Part shown: one piece after another, positions 1 to 8,370 of the stretch | Layout of the letters: each line of letters starts with the position of its first letter | How positions within the stretch are numbered: the stretch's first letter is position 1 | Assembly (NCBI RefSeq): GCF_037577855.1 | Contig: NZ_JBAKFX010000004.1 | Location: forward strand, 1 to 64,000 | Direction: 5' to 3' | Origin: Dethiothermospora halolimnae | GTDB lineage: Bacteria > Bacillota > Clostridia > Tissierellales > VENL01 | Length of the DNA: 64,000 nt | Notes under the pieces: model-generated | Database searches by the model: none | What the model was told of the DNA's origin: nothing | The model's input: only the letters and a program-made list of their open reading frames with translations | Translations under genes and position numbers: made by a program

Positions 1-2
1 GA

Positions 3-779
3 CAATTAGGAATCAACAACACAAATCAAGGAAAATCTTTAGAAAAATTATCTTCAGGACAAAGAATAAATAGAGCTGGAGACGATGCAGCAGGACTAGC
101 TATATCAGAAAAAATGAGAGGTCAAATCAGAGGTCTTAATCAAGCTAGTAGAAATGCTCAAGATAGTATTTCTTTAATTCAAACAGCTGAAGGTGCTATG
201 AATGAAACTCACGCTATACTTCAAAGAATGAGAGAATTAGCAGTACAGGCATCAAATGATACTAATGTAACTGCTGATAGAACAGCTATAGCAGATGAAG
301 TAAAACAACTTGAGAGTGAAATAAACAGAATTTCATCTCAAACAGAGTTTAATACTCAAAAGCTTTTAAATGGAAGTTTCGCAAGTAAAAAATTCCAAAT
401 AGGAGCTAATAATGGACAACAAATCGATTTAACTATAGATGCAATGGATGCGTCAGCTTTAGGTGTAAAAAGTGTAAATGGAGATCTAGGCAATGCTTCT
501 GATGCAACAGCAGCAATATCAACAATAAATACTGCTATAACTACAGTATCAACTGAAAGATCAAAGCTTGGTGCATACCAAAACAGATTAGAGCATACTA
601 TAAAGAACTTAGATACATCATCTGAAAACTTACAAGCAGCTGAATCAAGAATCAGAGACGTAGACATGGCTAAGGAAATGATGGAATACTCTAAAAACAA
701 TATCTTGAAGCAAGCTGCTCAATCAATGCTAGCTCAAGCAAATCAAGCACCACAGGGCGTACTTCAGCTATTAAGATAA
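3..779 (+). CDS. flagellin, 5'-truncated by window edge
   Basis: Structural subunit of the flagellar filament, exported by the flagellar type III system. The frame is open from position 3 and lacks the first residues; 258 residues are visible. The N-terminal D0/D1 signature (RINRAGDDAAGLAISEKMR), a short variable centre and the C-terminal D1/D0 signature (AESRIRDVDMAKEMMEYSK, ending QAPQGVLQLLR) are all present. The protein would be about 270-280 residues, a minimal flagellin without outer D2/D3 domains. A strong terminator follows, so it is probably a single-gene transcript. It is the more canonical of the two flagellins here and the likelier major subunit (inference). Confidence 0.97.
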   Translation, partial: QLGINNTNQGKSLEKLSSGQRINRAGDDAAGLAISEKMRGQIRGLNQASRNAQDSISLIQTAEGAMNETHAILQRMRELAVQASNDTNVTADRTAIADEVKQLESEINRISSQTEFNTQKLLNGSFASKKFQIGANNGQQIDLTIDAMDASALGVKSVNGDLGNASDATAAISTINTAITTVSTERSKLGAYQNRLEHTIKNLDTSSENLQAAESRIRDVDMAKEMMEYSKNNILKQAAQSMLAQANQAPQGVLQLLR

Positions 780-816
780 TTAAGACTTTAAAAGAGTAGA
801 TGAGATGTATCTACTT

Positions 817-861
817 AAAATATTAAAAATCCCCACGGTTAGAAACGTGGGGATTTTAATA
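817..861 (+). terminator. intrinsic terminator of first flagellin
   Basis: A long stem (AAAATCCCCACG against CGTGGGGATTTT, loop about 8 nt) is extended by A/T pairs on both sides and ends in TTTTAATATTTT. It lies about 40 bases after the flagellin stop. Confidence 0.92.
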
Positions 862-1055
862 TTTTAAATTAGTTGTAAAGTAAATTGTTTAATAAGTAAT
901 AATGTATTTATACTAAAAGTAAATCCTATATATTAAAAAATGATAAGTAAAAAAGAACAATAATAAATTTAACTAGAGTATATGTTAAGTGGGTATTCCA
1001 ATGTATAGTATTTTCTTTAAGATAGAAATTTATCAAAAATAAAATAAAAAGTCGT

Positions 1056-1083
1056 TAAAGAAAGGGGTATAAATAGTCGATAC
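1056..1083 (+). promoter_or_regulatory. sigma-D (SigD/FliA-type) promoter candidate for second flagellin
   Basis: TAAA at 1056-1059, a 16-base spacer, then GTCGATAC at 1076-1083, close to the flagellar sigma consensus TAAA-N15-GCCGATAA. It is one base longer than ideal and one -10 base differs. It would give a leader of about 95 bases. The rest of the 400-base gap (862-1055) is AT-rich with no other recognisable signal. Confidence 0.5.
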
Positions 1084-1181
1084 CAAGATACAGAATTAGA
1101 TATATAAATATTAAAATATTGCAACTAAAATTGTAAGTGGATAAATGCTTTACTACTATATAATAATAAGAGGGTGATGGT

Positions 1182-1997
1182 GTGAAAATAGGTCATAATA
1201 TAATGGCCTTAAATGCCTATAGAAATTTAAAGTATAATAATATAATGCTTAATAAAGCTATGGTGCAATTGATTACTGGAAGAAGAATAAATAGTGCTGC
1301 TGATGATCCTGCAGGATTGGGAATTAGTGAAAGGATGAGGGCTCAAATTAGAGGCCTTAACCAAGCTGCTAGAAATACTAGGGATTCTATTTCTTTGATA
1401 CAAACGGCTGAAGGAGCATTAAATGAAACCCATGCTATGCTTCAAAGAATAAGAGAACTATCAGTACAGGCTACTAATGGAACCTATACTGATGGTGATA
1501 GAAAAAAGATTCAAATGGAAATAGATGAGTTGGTTGAAGGAATAGACGATATTTCTAGTTATACAGAGTTTAATGGACAAAAGTTAATAAGCTCAGAGGA
1601 AAAGAACTTTCACTTTCAGATAGGAGCTAATAGTGGGCAAAGTACCAATTTGCAAATGAGGGATATGGGAAAAGATGCTTTGGGAATTAAAGATATATCT
1701 GTGATGTCTGAAGAAGATGCATCCGATGCTATAGAGTTAAGTGACAATGCTATAAAAAAGGTATCATCATTTAGGAGTATGTTAGGGGCTAAACAAAATA
1801 GGTTAGAGTATACTATAAATAATTTAGAAAATGCTTCATTAAACTTACAAACTGCAGAGTCTAAGATTAGAGATGCGGACATGGCGAAGGCTATGATGGA
1901 GTATGTCAGAAGGAGTATTTTACAGCAAGTTGCTCAGGCTATGATACTACAAGCTATGCAGCAGCCCCAGGTTGTTTTGCAGCTTTTGGTTACTTAG
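1182..1997 (+). CDS. divergent second flagellin
   Basis: A 271-residue flagellin paralogue. The GTG start at 1182 follows AAGAGGGTGATG. The N-terminal domain keeps the NSAADDPAGLGISERMRAQ signature and the C-terminal domain keeps AESKIRDADMAKAMMEY, so both coiled-coil ends of the fold are intact. The very C-terminus departs from the usual pattern: ILQQVAQAMILQAMQQPQVV replaces the usual AQANQAPQGV, and LQLLVT ends the chain. It has its own candidate sigma-D promoter and a terminator. It is probably a minor or alternative filament subunit (inference). The altered D0 end could change filament packing or FliS binding. Confidence 0.95.
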   Translation: MKIGHNIMALNAYRNLKYNNIMLNKAMVQLITGRRINSAADDPAGLGISERMRAQIRGLNQAARNTRDSISLIQTAEGALNETHAMLQRIRELSVQATNGTYTDGDRKKIQMEIDELVEGIDDISSYTEFNGQKLISSEEKNFHFQIGANSGQSTNLQMRDMGKDALGIKDISVMSEEDASDAIELSDNAIKKVSSFRSMLGAKQNRLEYTINNLENASLNLQTAESKIRDADMAKAMMEYVRRSILQQVAQAMILQAMQQPQVVLQLLVT

Positions 1998-2036
1998 GCA
2001 ACTTTGTTTTATTACTGGTGAATTAGTACTAGGTTG

Positions 2037-2069
2037 TTGCTGGGGGATTTATAATTCCTCAGCTTTTTT
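2037..2069 (+). terminator. terminator of second flagellin, module-D-like hairpin
   Basis: GCTGGGGGAT pairs with ATTCCTCAGC (two G-U pairs), followed by a run of six T. The stem resembles the GGGGATTCGTAATCCCC palindrome found in many intergenic regions of this window. Bases 2070-2347 are AT-rich with no recognisable gene. Confidence 0.8.
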
Positions 2070-2347
2070 GTTTAATAGGAAAGTTTTACTTTTGGAATAG
2101 AAAAAAATAGTAGCTATTGTAAAATAGTATATAATAGGAATACCAGTATAAGGTTTTAGTGTCATAAAACCATAACAAACTTGACAATCAAGTTCTGTAA
2201 CTTACCACAATATTTATAATTTTATACAAAATAGTTAATAATTTATAATTTATACAGCATTTTGAGATTTTATTATATATAGATATGGTTTTATATTTTT
2301 TAAAATGAAAAAATTATTAAGTTTTGTTATATATAAATATTTTTATC

Positions 2348-2374
2348 TAAAAATAAAATAAAACTTACCGATAT
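2348..2374 (+). promoter_or_regulatory. sigma-D promoter of the flaG-fliD-fliS operon
   Basis: TAAA at 2348-2351, exactly 15 bases, then ACCGATAT at 2367-2374. This is nearly a full match to the Gram-positive flagellar sigma consensus (TAAA-N15-GCCGATAT), about 35 bases upstream of the flaG start. Confidence 0.75.
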
Positions 2375-2410
2375 ATATAGTAACAGAACATATGAAAGGG
2401 GAAAATCAAT

Positions 2411-2782
2411 ATGAAGATAGAGGGGGTTGCTAGTGATAGTAACACTAAAATAGCAAGTAGTAATCAACTTGAAGGGACAAGCCATATAGAAAAGAAACAC
2501 ATAGAAGAAAAGGATATTAGAGGGTTAGCAAATAAGCGTGATTATCAATTAGACGTCAGTGAAAAGCTCCTTAAAAAAGCAGAAGAAGAAGCTAATAAGA
2601 AGTTACTAGGTGTTAATAAAGAGGTTCGTCTTAGTGTTCATAAAAAGACCCATGACATAATGATGAAAATAATAGATACTGAAACGAAAGAAGTTATAAA
2701 AGAAATTCCACCGAAAAAAATAATTGATATGATAGCTAATTTAATGGAACAAGTAGGAATACTTGTAGATGAAAAAGTATAG
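2411..2782 (+). CDS. flaG: FlaG family flagellar protein
   Basis: A 123-residue FlaG-family protein. The first 60 residues are hydrophilic and variable. The C-terminal half carries the family core: a beta segment (RLSVHKKTHDIMMKIIDTET) followed by KEVIKEIPPKKIIDMIANLME. FlaG proteins are encoded next to fliD and influence filament length in several bacteria; their mechanism is poorly defined. The ATG at 2411 follows GAAAGGGG. It is the first gene of a tight operon, with fliD starting 12 bases after its stop. Confidence 0.88.
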   Translation: MKIEGVASDSNTKIASSNQLEGTSHIEKKHIEEKDIRGLANKRDYQLDVSEKLLKKAEEEANKKLLGVNKEVRLSVHKKTHDIMMKIIDTETKEVIKEIPPKKIIDMIANLMEQVGILVDEKV

Positions 2783-2794
2783 AGGGGTGATATT

Positions 2795-5230
2795 ATGAAT
2801 AACATGTTACGTATAACTGGGATGGTATCTGGTATGGATACAGAAACCATGATAAAACAACTTATGAAAGCTGAAAATATGAAAGTTGATAAAGTTAAAC
2901 AACAGAGACAGCTTGTAATGTGGCAGCAAGAAGAATATAGAAATATAAGTAATCTTTTAAGAGGTCTTAAAGATGAATATTTTGATGTACTAAAGCCTGA
3001 TACTAACTTTAGATCTCCAGCTATGTTTTCGGCGTTTGAATCTGATGCTAAAGTTAACGGTGTGGAGACAAGTATTGTAAGTGTAGAAGCCAATTCCGGA
3101 GCAACAGCTGGTAGTCATACGCTATCTGATATAACATTAGCAAAGAAAGATATTTGGGAAAGTGCGGCTACGGTATCAGGTGGATTAGAGGGGAATACTA
3201 TAACAGATTTTAGTAATCTTAAAAAAGGAAAATCTTTTGATATAAGTATAGATGGTGCAAGAAAAACTATTACTTTGGATAAAGATTATGCAAGTGCTAC
3301 TGGATTAAGAGATGGATTAAACACTATAATAAAGGAAAAGTTTGGTATTGATAATGTTGTGTCGCTAAATACTTCTGGAGATGGACTTAACTTTGATTCT
3401 ACTGGGAATAAGATTGAAATATTTAATTCAAAACATACTTATGTAAGTGATTTAGGTTTTAGTAATGGTCAAACCAATGCTATAACTGGAAATGAACTTG
3501 ATTTCACATCTCCTATCACAGCAATAGGCAGAATTAATATTGATATAAATGGAACCACCGAAGTGGTGAATGTAAACATAAATAATGCAAATAATATAGG
3601 TGAATTTGTTTCTCAACTACAAACTAGTATAGATAGTAGTCCTATAGGAGCTGGGAGCATAACTGTATCCAATGATGGAGATAAATTAAAGTTTATATCC
3701 AATAATACTTCTGATGAAATAACTTTTAAATCATCAGATGTGGATAATGTTTTGCCGGCCTTAGGAATTAGTGATAGCAGTAAAATAAATAAACTAGAAG
3801 GTGGAGTTAACTTAAGTTTAGATGAAACAGGAAAAGAATTTGTTATATCTGTAAATGGAAGTGATAATTTGATAGATTTAACAAAGGATTATTCCAGTGT
3901 AGATAACTTAATCACTGATATAAATAATGAGCTAAGTGCTTCTGGAGTCACTGCTGCAAATGATGGTTCAGGAAATATAATATTCAATACAGGTGGAAAT
4001 AATGTAAAAGTATCAAATAGTCAGACTTCCATAGTAGATGACTTGGGTTTTACATCAGGAGATAAATCCACCTTTGATGTGGGTCAAGAAATAGGAACAA
4101 GCGGTTCTTTTACAATTAACGGCAAAAATTTTAGTTATAATTCTACAGATACCTATTCTTCAGTAATTTCACAAGTTAATTCTGCTGATATAGGGGTATC
4201 TTTAAGCTACAATAGCGTAAAGGATAAATTTGTACTTCAGTCGAAGGATGAAGGGTATGCTAATCGTATAGATTATTCAGGGACTTTACTAGAGAATACT
4301 TTTAAGTTAGATAAGACTACAGATAGTAATGGTGATGGAATAGCAGATTCAAACATAACGCAAGGAAGTGATGCTAAGTTTATATTAGATGGGGTCAATA
4401 CTACTAGAAGTACAAATGAGTTTGAAGTTGATGGTGTGAATTATACTCTTAACTCTGATTATACAGGGACTGATGATATTAAAATAAATATAAATTCTAA
4501 TCCCGAAGAATTGGTAGATAAGATAAAAAACTTTGTTGAAAAATATAATGAGATTATAGATGATATAAGTAATAAGACTTCTGAAAAACGATATTATGAT
4601 TATAAACCATTGACTAAGGAACAAAAAGAAGCTATGACAGAAGAAGATGTTGAGCTTTGGGAGGAAAAAGCTAAAAGCGGTATATTAAGAAGTGATTCTA
4701 TCTTAGAAGGAATAACTAGAGATATGAGAACCGCTCTTTATAGTGGAGTTGAAGATGTAGGAATAAGATTGTTTGATATAGGTATAAAAACCAGTTCTTC
4801 TTGGAGAGAAAAAGGAAAACTAGTCATAGATGAAGAGAAATTAACTGAAGCCATAAAAAGTAATCCTAATGAAATAACAGAGCTATTTACTAAGTCAGAG
4901 GATAGTTCAGGAAATGAGTTAGGTGATAATGAAAAAGGTTTAGGACTTAAATTATATGATATTATACAAAATAATATTAGAACAACTAGAAATGAAAACG
5001 GTAAAAAAGGTTTACTAATAGAAAAAGCGGGTATAGAAAATGATATTACTGATATAAAAAATACTTTGACTGGTAGAATAGATGACTATGATGACAGAAT
5101 AGATGAACTTCTAGATGAATTAAATGATACAGAGACGTACTATTATAATAAATTTGCAAAGATGGAGCAGGCTTTACAGCGAATGCAGTCACAATCTTCT
5201 TGGCTTATGGGTCAAATGGGTGGAATGTAA
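2795..5230 (+). CDS. fliD: flagellar filament cap protein FliD (HAP2), enlarged
   Basis: The filament cap that folds and inserts flagellin at the growing tip. At 811 residues it is much longer than the commoner 450-500. The N-terminal FliD domain (about 1-115, starting RITGMVSGMDTETMIKQLM) and the C-terminal coiled-coil domain (about 570-811, ending LMGQMGGM) are intact. The extra length is a set of similar inserted units at about 146-235, 244-330, 346-432 and 436-500. The first and third align clearly (FDISIDG..ITLDKDYAS and FVISVNG..IDLTKDYSS, each later reaching a DLGF). The ATG follows GAGGGGTGAT. The expanded centre is probably the surface-exposed part of the cap. Confidence 0.95.
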   Translation: MNNMLRITGMVSGMDTETMIKQLMKAENMKVDKVKQQRQLVMWQQEEYRNISNLLRGLKDEYFDVLKPDTNFRSPAMFSAFESDAKVNGVETSIVSVEANSGATAGSHTLSDITLAKKDIWESAATVSGGLEGNTITDFSNLKKGKSFDISIDGARKTITLDKDYASATGLRDGLNTIIKEKFGIDNVVSLNTSGDGLNFDSTGNKIEIFNSKHTYVSDLGFSNGQTNAITGNELDFTSPITAIGRINIDINGTTEVVNVNINNANNIGEFVSQLQTSIDSSPIGAGSITVSNDGDKLKFISNNTSDEITFKSSDVDNVLPALGISDSSKINKLEGGVNLSLDETGKEFVISVNGSDNLIDLTKDYSSVDNLITDINNELSASGVTAANDGSGNIIFNTGGNNVKVSNSQTSIVDDLGFTSGDKSTFDVGQEIGTSGSFTINGKNFSYNSTDTYSSVISQVNSADIGVSLSYNSVKDKFVLQSKDEGYANRIDYSGTLLENTFKLDKTTDSNGDGIADSNITQGSDAKFILDGVNTTRSTNEFEVDGVNYTLNSDYTGTDDIKININSNPEELVDKIKNFVEKYNEIIDDISNKTSEKRYYDYKPLTKEQKEAMTEEDVELWEEKAKSGILRSDSILEGITRDMRTALYSGVEDVGIRLFDIGIKTSSSWREKGKLVIDEEKLTEAIKSNPNEITELFTKSEDSSGNELGDNEKGLGLKLYDIIQNNIRTTRNENGKKGLLIEKAGIENDITDIKNTLTGRIDDYDDRIDELLDELNDTETYYYNKFAKMEQALQRMQSQSSWLMGQMGGM

Positions 5231-5251
5231 TAATATATAGGAGGTAATATA

Positions 5252-5635
5252 ATGGCAATGAAAAATCCTTATTCACAGTATAAACAGAACTCGGTAATGA
5301 CGGCTTCTCCTCAGGAGTTAACCCTTATGTTATATAATGGAGCATTAAAGTTTTTAAAACAGGCTATGTTATTTATAGATGAAAAAAAGATTGAGAAGTC
5401 ACATAATTCTATAGTTAGAACTCAAGATATACTTGTGGAGTTTATGTCAACAGTAGATCAAAACTATGAAGTTGGTAAGAATTTATTTAGTTTATATGAG
5501 TACATGAATTATAGACTAGGTGAAGCTGATATGGAAAAGGATAAAGAAAAAGTCGAAGAAATATATAGTATGATAGAAGAACTTAGGGATACTTGGAAAC
5601 AGGCTATGGAAAAGGTAAAGAAAGGGCAGGCTTAA
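5252..5635 (+). CDS. fliS: flagellin export chaperone FliS
   Basis: A 127-residue helical cytoplasmic chaperone that binds the disordered C-terminus of flagellin and prevents premature assembly. Family signatures are NPYSQYKQNSVMTASPQELT at the N-terminus and LMLYNGALKFLKQA in helix 2. It follows fliD by 21 bases with the ribosome binding site AGGAGG. It serves the two flagellins upstream, whose C-termini differ. Confidence 0.96.
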   Translation: MAMKNPYSQYKQNSVMTASPQELTLMLYNGALKFLKQAMLFIDEKKIEKSHNSIVRTQDILVEFMSTVDQNYEVGKNLFSLYEYMNYRLGEADMEKDKEKVEEIYSMIEELRDTWKQAMEKVKKGQA

Positions 5636-5639
5636 GATT

Positions 5640-6116
5640 ATGGATAAAAAAGAAGAGGTGAAAGCTCTTACTTTTCTTGTTAGAGAAAAGGGGAAATTAC
5701 TTAATGAAATAGTTGATTTTACAAATAGACAAACAAAGTTTATAGAGTCTGAAGATATGAACAAGCTTCAAAATGTAATAGAGAAAAAACAAAGAGTTAT
5801 AGATAGAGTTGATAGAATAGATAAAGGTTTTAGTAAGCAGTTTGATGGGATTAAAAAGAAATATAATATAAAGGAAATATCAGAGATAGATGTGGATAGA
5901 GATGTTTTATTAGAGTTAAAGGAAGAAACTAAAAAGGTATATGAGTTATTAAATGATATAAAGAAGATTGAAGCTAAGAATAAGGATATTATGAAGGAAA
6001 ACTTAGATAAAGTTAAGGCTAAGGTTAAAAGTGTTAGACATGGAAAGAAGATAACTTCCGGTTATTATAAAAAGTCAGAGCAGAATTATGGATATTTTAT
6101 TGATAAAAATAAGTAA
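5640..6116 (+). CDS. FlgN/FliT-like flagellar chaperone (probable)
   Basis: 158 residues, almost entirely alpha-helical and highly charged. The first 110 residues look like a long helical hairpin (KALTFLVREKGKLLNEIVDF ... EDMNKLQNVIEKKQRVIDRV), the layout of FlgN/FliT export chaperones. The start is 4 bases after the fliS stop, with the binding site AAAGGGCAGG inside the end of fliS, so the two are translationally linked. In Bacillus subtilis the gene after fliS is fliT, which supports a hook-associated-protein chaperone role by position. Sequence alone does not distinguish FlgN from FliT. Confidence 0.65.
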   Translation: MDKKEEVKALTFLVREKGKLLNEIVDFTNRQTKFIESEDMNKLQNVIEKKQRVIDRVDRIDKGFSKQFDGIKKKYNIKEISEIDVDRDVLLELKEETKKVYELLNDIKKIEAKNKDIMKENLDKVKAKVKSVRHGKKITSGYYKKSEQNYGYFIDKNK

Positions 6117-6117
6117 T

Positions 6118-6296
6118 TCAGTTAATAGATAATAGTTAATAGTCTTTGGATTAAAGGGTGTTTTGGGTGGTTTATGGATAATAGGGTTTTAAATGAAAAT
6201 TATTTAGGCTAGTTTGGACAGGGCATGCCCTTGTCCCTACGTCAATAATCTAAAATTTATAATTTACAATTTAAAATTCCGAAGCCATGCTTCGGC
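6118..6296 (+). repeat. intergenic repeat island (GTTAATAG arm, GGCATGCC core, CCGAAG hairpin)
   Basis: Contains AGTTAATAGATAATAGTTAA, an inverted copy of the GTAGGGACAGGGCATGCCC module (6215-6240), a TTTATAATTTACAATT arm and the hairpin CCGAAG..CTTCGG (6279-6295). It fills the space from the FlgN-like stop to the next ribosome binding site. Confidence 0.8.
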
Positions 6297-6310
6297 AAGG
6301 GGGTGATGAC

Positions 6311-6508
6311 ATGAATATTGGTTCTATAGGTGCTCAGTCGCTTTATAGTTTGAGACAGGCTTTGGGTATGGCTACTATGAGGAAAGCTATGAATCAAGAT
6401 GCTCAATCTGTTGGAAACCTACTTAAAGATATGGAGGAGAGTAATCCTAAGGCTTTACAAAGGGCGGTGGAGCCCCATAAAGGTGGGAATGTTGATATTA
6501 AAGTTTAG
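6311..6508 (+). CDS. YjfB-like putative motility protein
   Basis: A 65-residue small protein starting at the ATG after AAGGGGGTGATG; an in-frame upstream ATG lies inside the repeat and has no binding site. The sequence MNIGSIGAQSLYSLRQALGM and the following helix resemble the YjfB family of small putative motility proteins in Firmicutes (Pfam YjfB_motility, from memory). Its position after the flagellar operon agrees. No catalytic motif or membrane segment is visible. The molecular role is unknown. Confidence 0.7.
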   Translation: MNIGSIGAQSLYSLRQALGMATMRKAMNQDAQSVGNLLKDMEESNPKALQRAVEPHKGGNVDIKV

Positions 6509-6551
6509 AAGTGAAAAGAATAAATAATATAGAATAAAGAATAGATAAGGT

Positions 6552-6581
6552 GCAAAGTGGCTTAGGCCACTTTGTTTTTTT
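6552..6581 (+). terminator. terminator, CAAAGTGGC module
   Basis: CAAAGTGGC pairs with GCCACTTTG across a TTAG loop, followed by seven T. This is one of at least nine copies of the module; here it has a full terminator form. Confidence 0.85.
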
Positions 6582-6599
6582 GTTTTGGTAGGTTTCCAT

Positions 6600-6978
6600 G
6601 GGGATTGATAATCCTTCAACAACGGTGAACAGATAGAAATCCCCGTGGACTTGGGTTCCTGGGGGATTCGTAATCCCCCAGGCCATATACCGGGGATATT
6701 AATAGACTTTGGGTTTATTTGTTAACTTTGAGTTTATGGGTTGTGGGATTGCGAATCCCCCAACAACGGGGAAGTTTGGGTTAGTGTTTGATTACGCAGG
6801 TTCAAGGGGGATTGATAATTCATCAACAACGGTGAACAGATAGAAATCCCCGGGGACTTGAGTTCCTGGGGGATTCGTAATCCCCCAGGCCCTATACCGG
6901 GGATATTAATAGACTTTGGGTTTATTTGTTAACTTTGAGTTTATAGGTTGTGGGATCGGGAATCCCCCAACAACGGGG
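6600..6978 (+). repeat. 172-bp direct duplication (6600-6771 and 6807-6978)
   Basis: Two copies of a 172-base block, offset by 207 bases and differing at only a few positions. Each copy begins GGGGATTGATAAT and contains two GGGGATTCGTAATCCCC-type palindromes, ACCGGGGATATTAATAGAC, and ends CCCCCAACAACGGGG. No open reading frame of note. Confidence 0.92.
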
Positions 6979-7079
6979 TTGTATCTACAAAAACTAAAAC
7001 TCAACAATAATTTAAAATTTAAAATTTATAATTTAAAATTCGAAGTGTCGCTTCGCATATCTTGTGTATAACTAAAATA

Positions 7080-7296
7080 TTATCCACAACAAAACGTATA
7101 ACTATAATAGTAAAAAAACTTTGTATATTAGCAAAATTGATAGAGGAATGTAAAATCAACACATATCCACTGGAGATTAACAGGTTTTCCACAGTGTAAA
7201 AAATGGTAACTAACAGTTTTCCACAAAGTTATTCACATTATCCACAGAAATAGTCATTATTTATCCACAAAAACATAACAGCACGTTTGTGGATAA
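7080..7296 (+). other. DnaA-box cluster 1
   Basis: Matches to TTATNCACA: exact at 7080-7088, 7229-7237, 7238-7246 (abutting the previous one), 7261-7269 and, inverted, 7288-7296. One-mismatch TTTTCCACA at 7185-7193 and 7217-7225; a two-mismatch site at 7163-7171. AT-rich sequence flanks both sides. No dnaA, dnaN or other origin genes are nearby, so a DnaA-titrating or regulatory cluster is more likely than oriC. Confidence 0.85.
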
Positions 7297-7336
7297 GTTC
7301 ATAAATATTTATACATTATTATGAATATGACTATGA

Positions 7337-7590
7337 ACTATGGGATTACGAATCCTCCAGCAACGGAGTTTGGATTATAGTTAATAGTTAACAGTTAATA
7401 GTTAATAGTCGTTGGTGGGTAAAGGGTTTTTGGTGGGAGATATAGTTTAGGCTTAAAGATGGGCTTATAATATTTCCTTTAAAAAATAAAACTTTAAATC
7501 AAAATTAAATTTATTTACCCCGTATCAAATTGAAATTTTACGACCGTAGGGAGTAAAATAACCTTCCACTATTCACTATTAACTGAAATC
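7337..7590 (+). repeat. repeat island with GTTAATAG arms
   Basis: A GGGATTACGAATCC palindrome, the arm of GTTAATAGTTAACAGTTAAT type (7377-7410), the ATTTTAC..GTAAAAT hairpin (7535-7559) and an inverted arm CACTATTCACTATTAAC (7567-7583). The arms are in opposite orientation, so the island is a large imperfect inverted repeat. Bases 7590-7729 are AT-rich with no feature seen. Confidence 0.75.
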
Positions 7591-7729
7591 TCTCTTTTTC
7601 CAACAAAAAATCAAAAAAACAAAAAATCATGTTACATAACAAAAAAATTGGGTAAATTATAATTAACAATAGTTTTACATAAATATGATGAAGTTAACTT
7701 AAAAAACTACCAAAATATTTTGAATATTT

Positions 7730-7756
7730 AGAGGAAAAATAAAAGATATATAGAAT
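7730..7756 (+). promoter_or_regulatory. sigma-H-type promoter of hpf
   Basis: AGAGGAAAA (-35 element, consensus RNAGGAWWW) and ATAGAAT (-10 element, consensus RNNGAAT), with 20 bases from the first G of GG to the G of GAAT. The leader is about 50 bases. In Bacillus subtilis, yvyD (hpf) is known to have a sigma-H promoter. Confidence 0.72.
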
Positions 7757-7813
7757 ATAATTAGTATAAAGGTTTTTTAAAAAACTTTATCATTCTGAAG
7801 GGAGTTGTCATTT

Positions 7814-8341
7814 ATGAAATTAATAATCAGTGGAAAAAATATGCAAGTAACAGATGGTTTAAGGAATGCAGCTGAAAAGAAGTTAACTAAGCTTGATAAA
7901 TATTTTAATCAAGATGTTGAAGTAAATACAACGTTAAGTGTAGAGAAGGACAGACATATAGCTGAAGTTACAATTCCTTTTTCAGGTACTATACTAAGGG
8001 CTGAAGAATATACAGATGATATGTACGCTTCTATAGATAAAGTGGTTGATATTTTGGAAAGACAAGTTAGAAAGCATAAGACTAAACTTCAAAAGAGACA
8101 TAGAAATGGAGATACAATAAGATTTGAAAATATACCCCAATATCCAAAGGAAGATAATGAACCTAAAATAGTGAAAACCAAAAGGTTTGCTATGAAACCT
8201 ATGGATGAAGAGGAAGCAGTACTTCAAATGGAGTTATTAAGACATAGCTTCTTCGTATTTAGAAATGCAGATACAGATGAAGTAAATGTTGTTTATAAAA
8301 GAAAAGATGGAAATTATGGATTGATAGAACCAATGATCTAA
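7814..8341 (+). CDS. hpf: long-form ribosome hibernation promoting factor
   Basis: 175 residues. The N-terminal domain (about 1-100) binds the 30S decoding region; the C-terminal domain (about 115-175, KRFAMKPMDEEEAVLQMELL ... YGLIEPMI) dimerises 70S ribosomes into inactive 100S particles. This two-domain length is the long HPF of Firmicutes. The ATG at 7814 is nine bases after AAGGGAG; an in-frame TTG at 7805 abuts the binding site and is unlikely. It sits between the flagellar genes and secA, as in Bacillus subtilis (fliD-fliS-fliT-yvyD-secA-prfB). It is preceded by a sigma-H-type promoter and followed by a terminator. Confidence 0.97.
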   Translation: MKLIISGKNMQVTDGLRNAAEKKLTKLDKYFNQDVEVNTTLSVEKDRHIAEVTIPFSGTILRAEEYTDDMYASIDKVVDILERQVRKHKTKLQKRHRNGDTIRFENIPQYPKEDNEPKIVKTKRFAMKPMDEEEAVLQMELLRHSFFVFRNADTDEVNVVYKRKDGNYGLIEPMI

Positions 8342-8368
8342 AAAAAAGCGGCTTTGGCCGCTTTTTTT
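8342..8368 (+). terminator. terminator of hpf
   Basis: AGCGGC pairs with GCCGCT, flanked by A and T runs of seven, directly after the stop codon. Confidence 0.9.
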
Positions 8369-8370
8369 AG

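Noticed and set aside
6600..6978. Insertion sequence remnant
   Set aside because: The duplicated blocks have no transposase fragment or terminal inverted repeat pair; they are made of the same palindromic modules as other gaps.
7080..7296. Calling DnaA-box cluster 1 the chromosomal oriC
   Set aside because: No dnaA, dnaN, recF, rpmH or partition genes nearby, and a second similar cluster lies 35 kb away.
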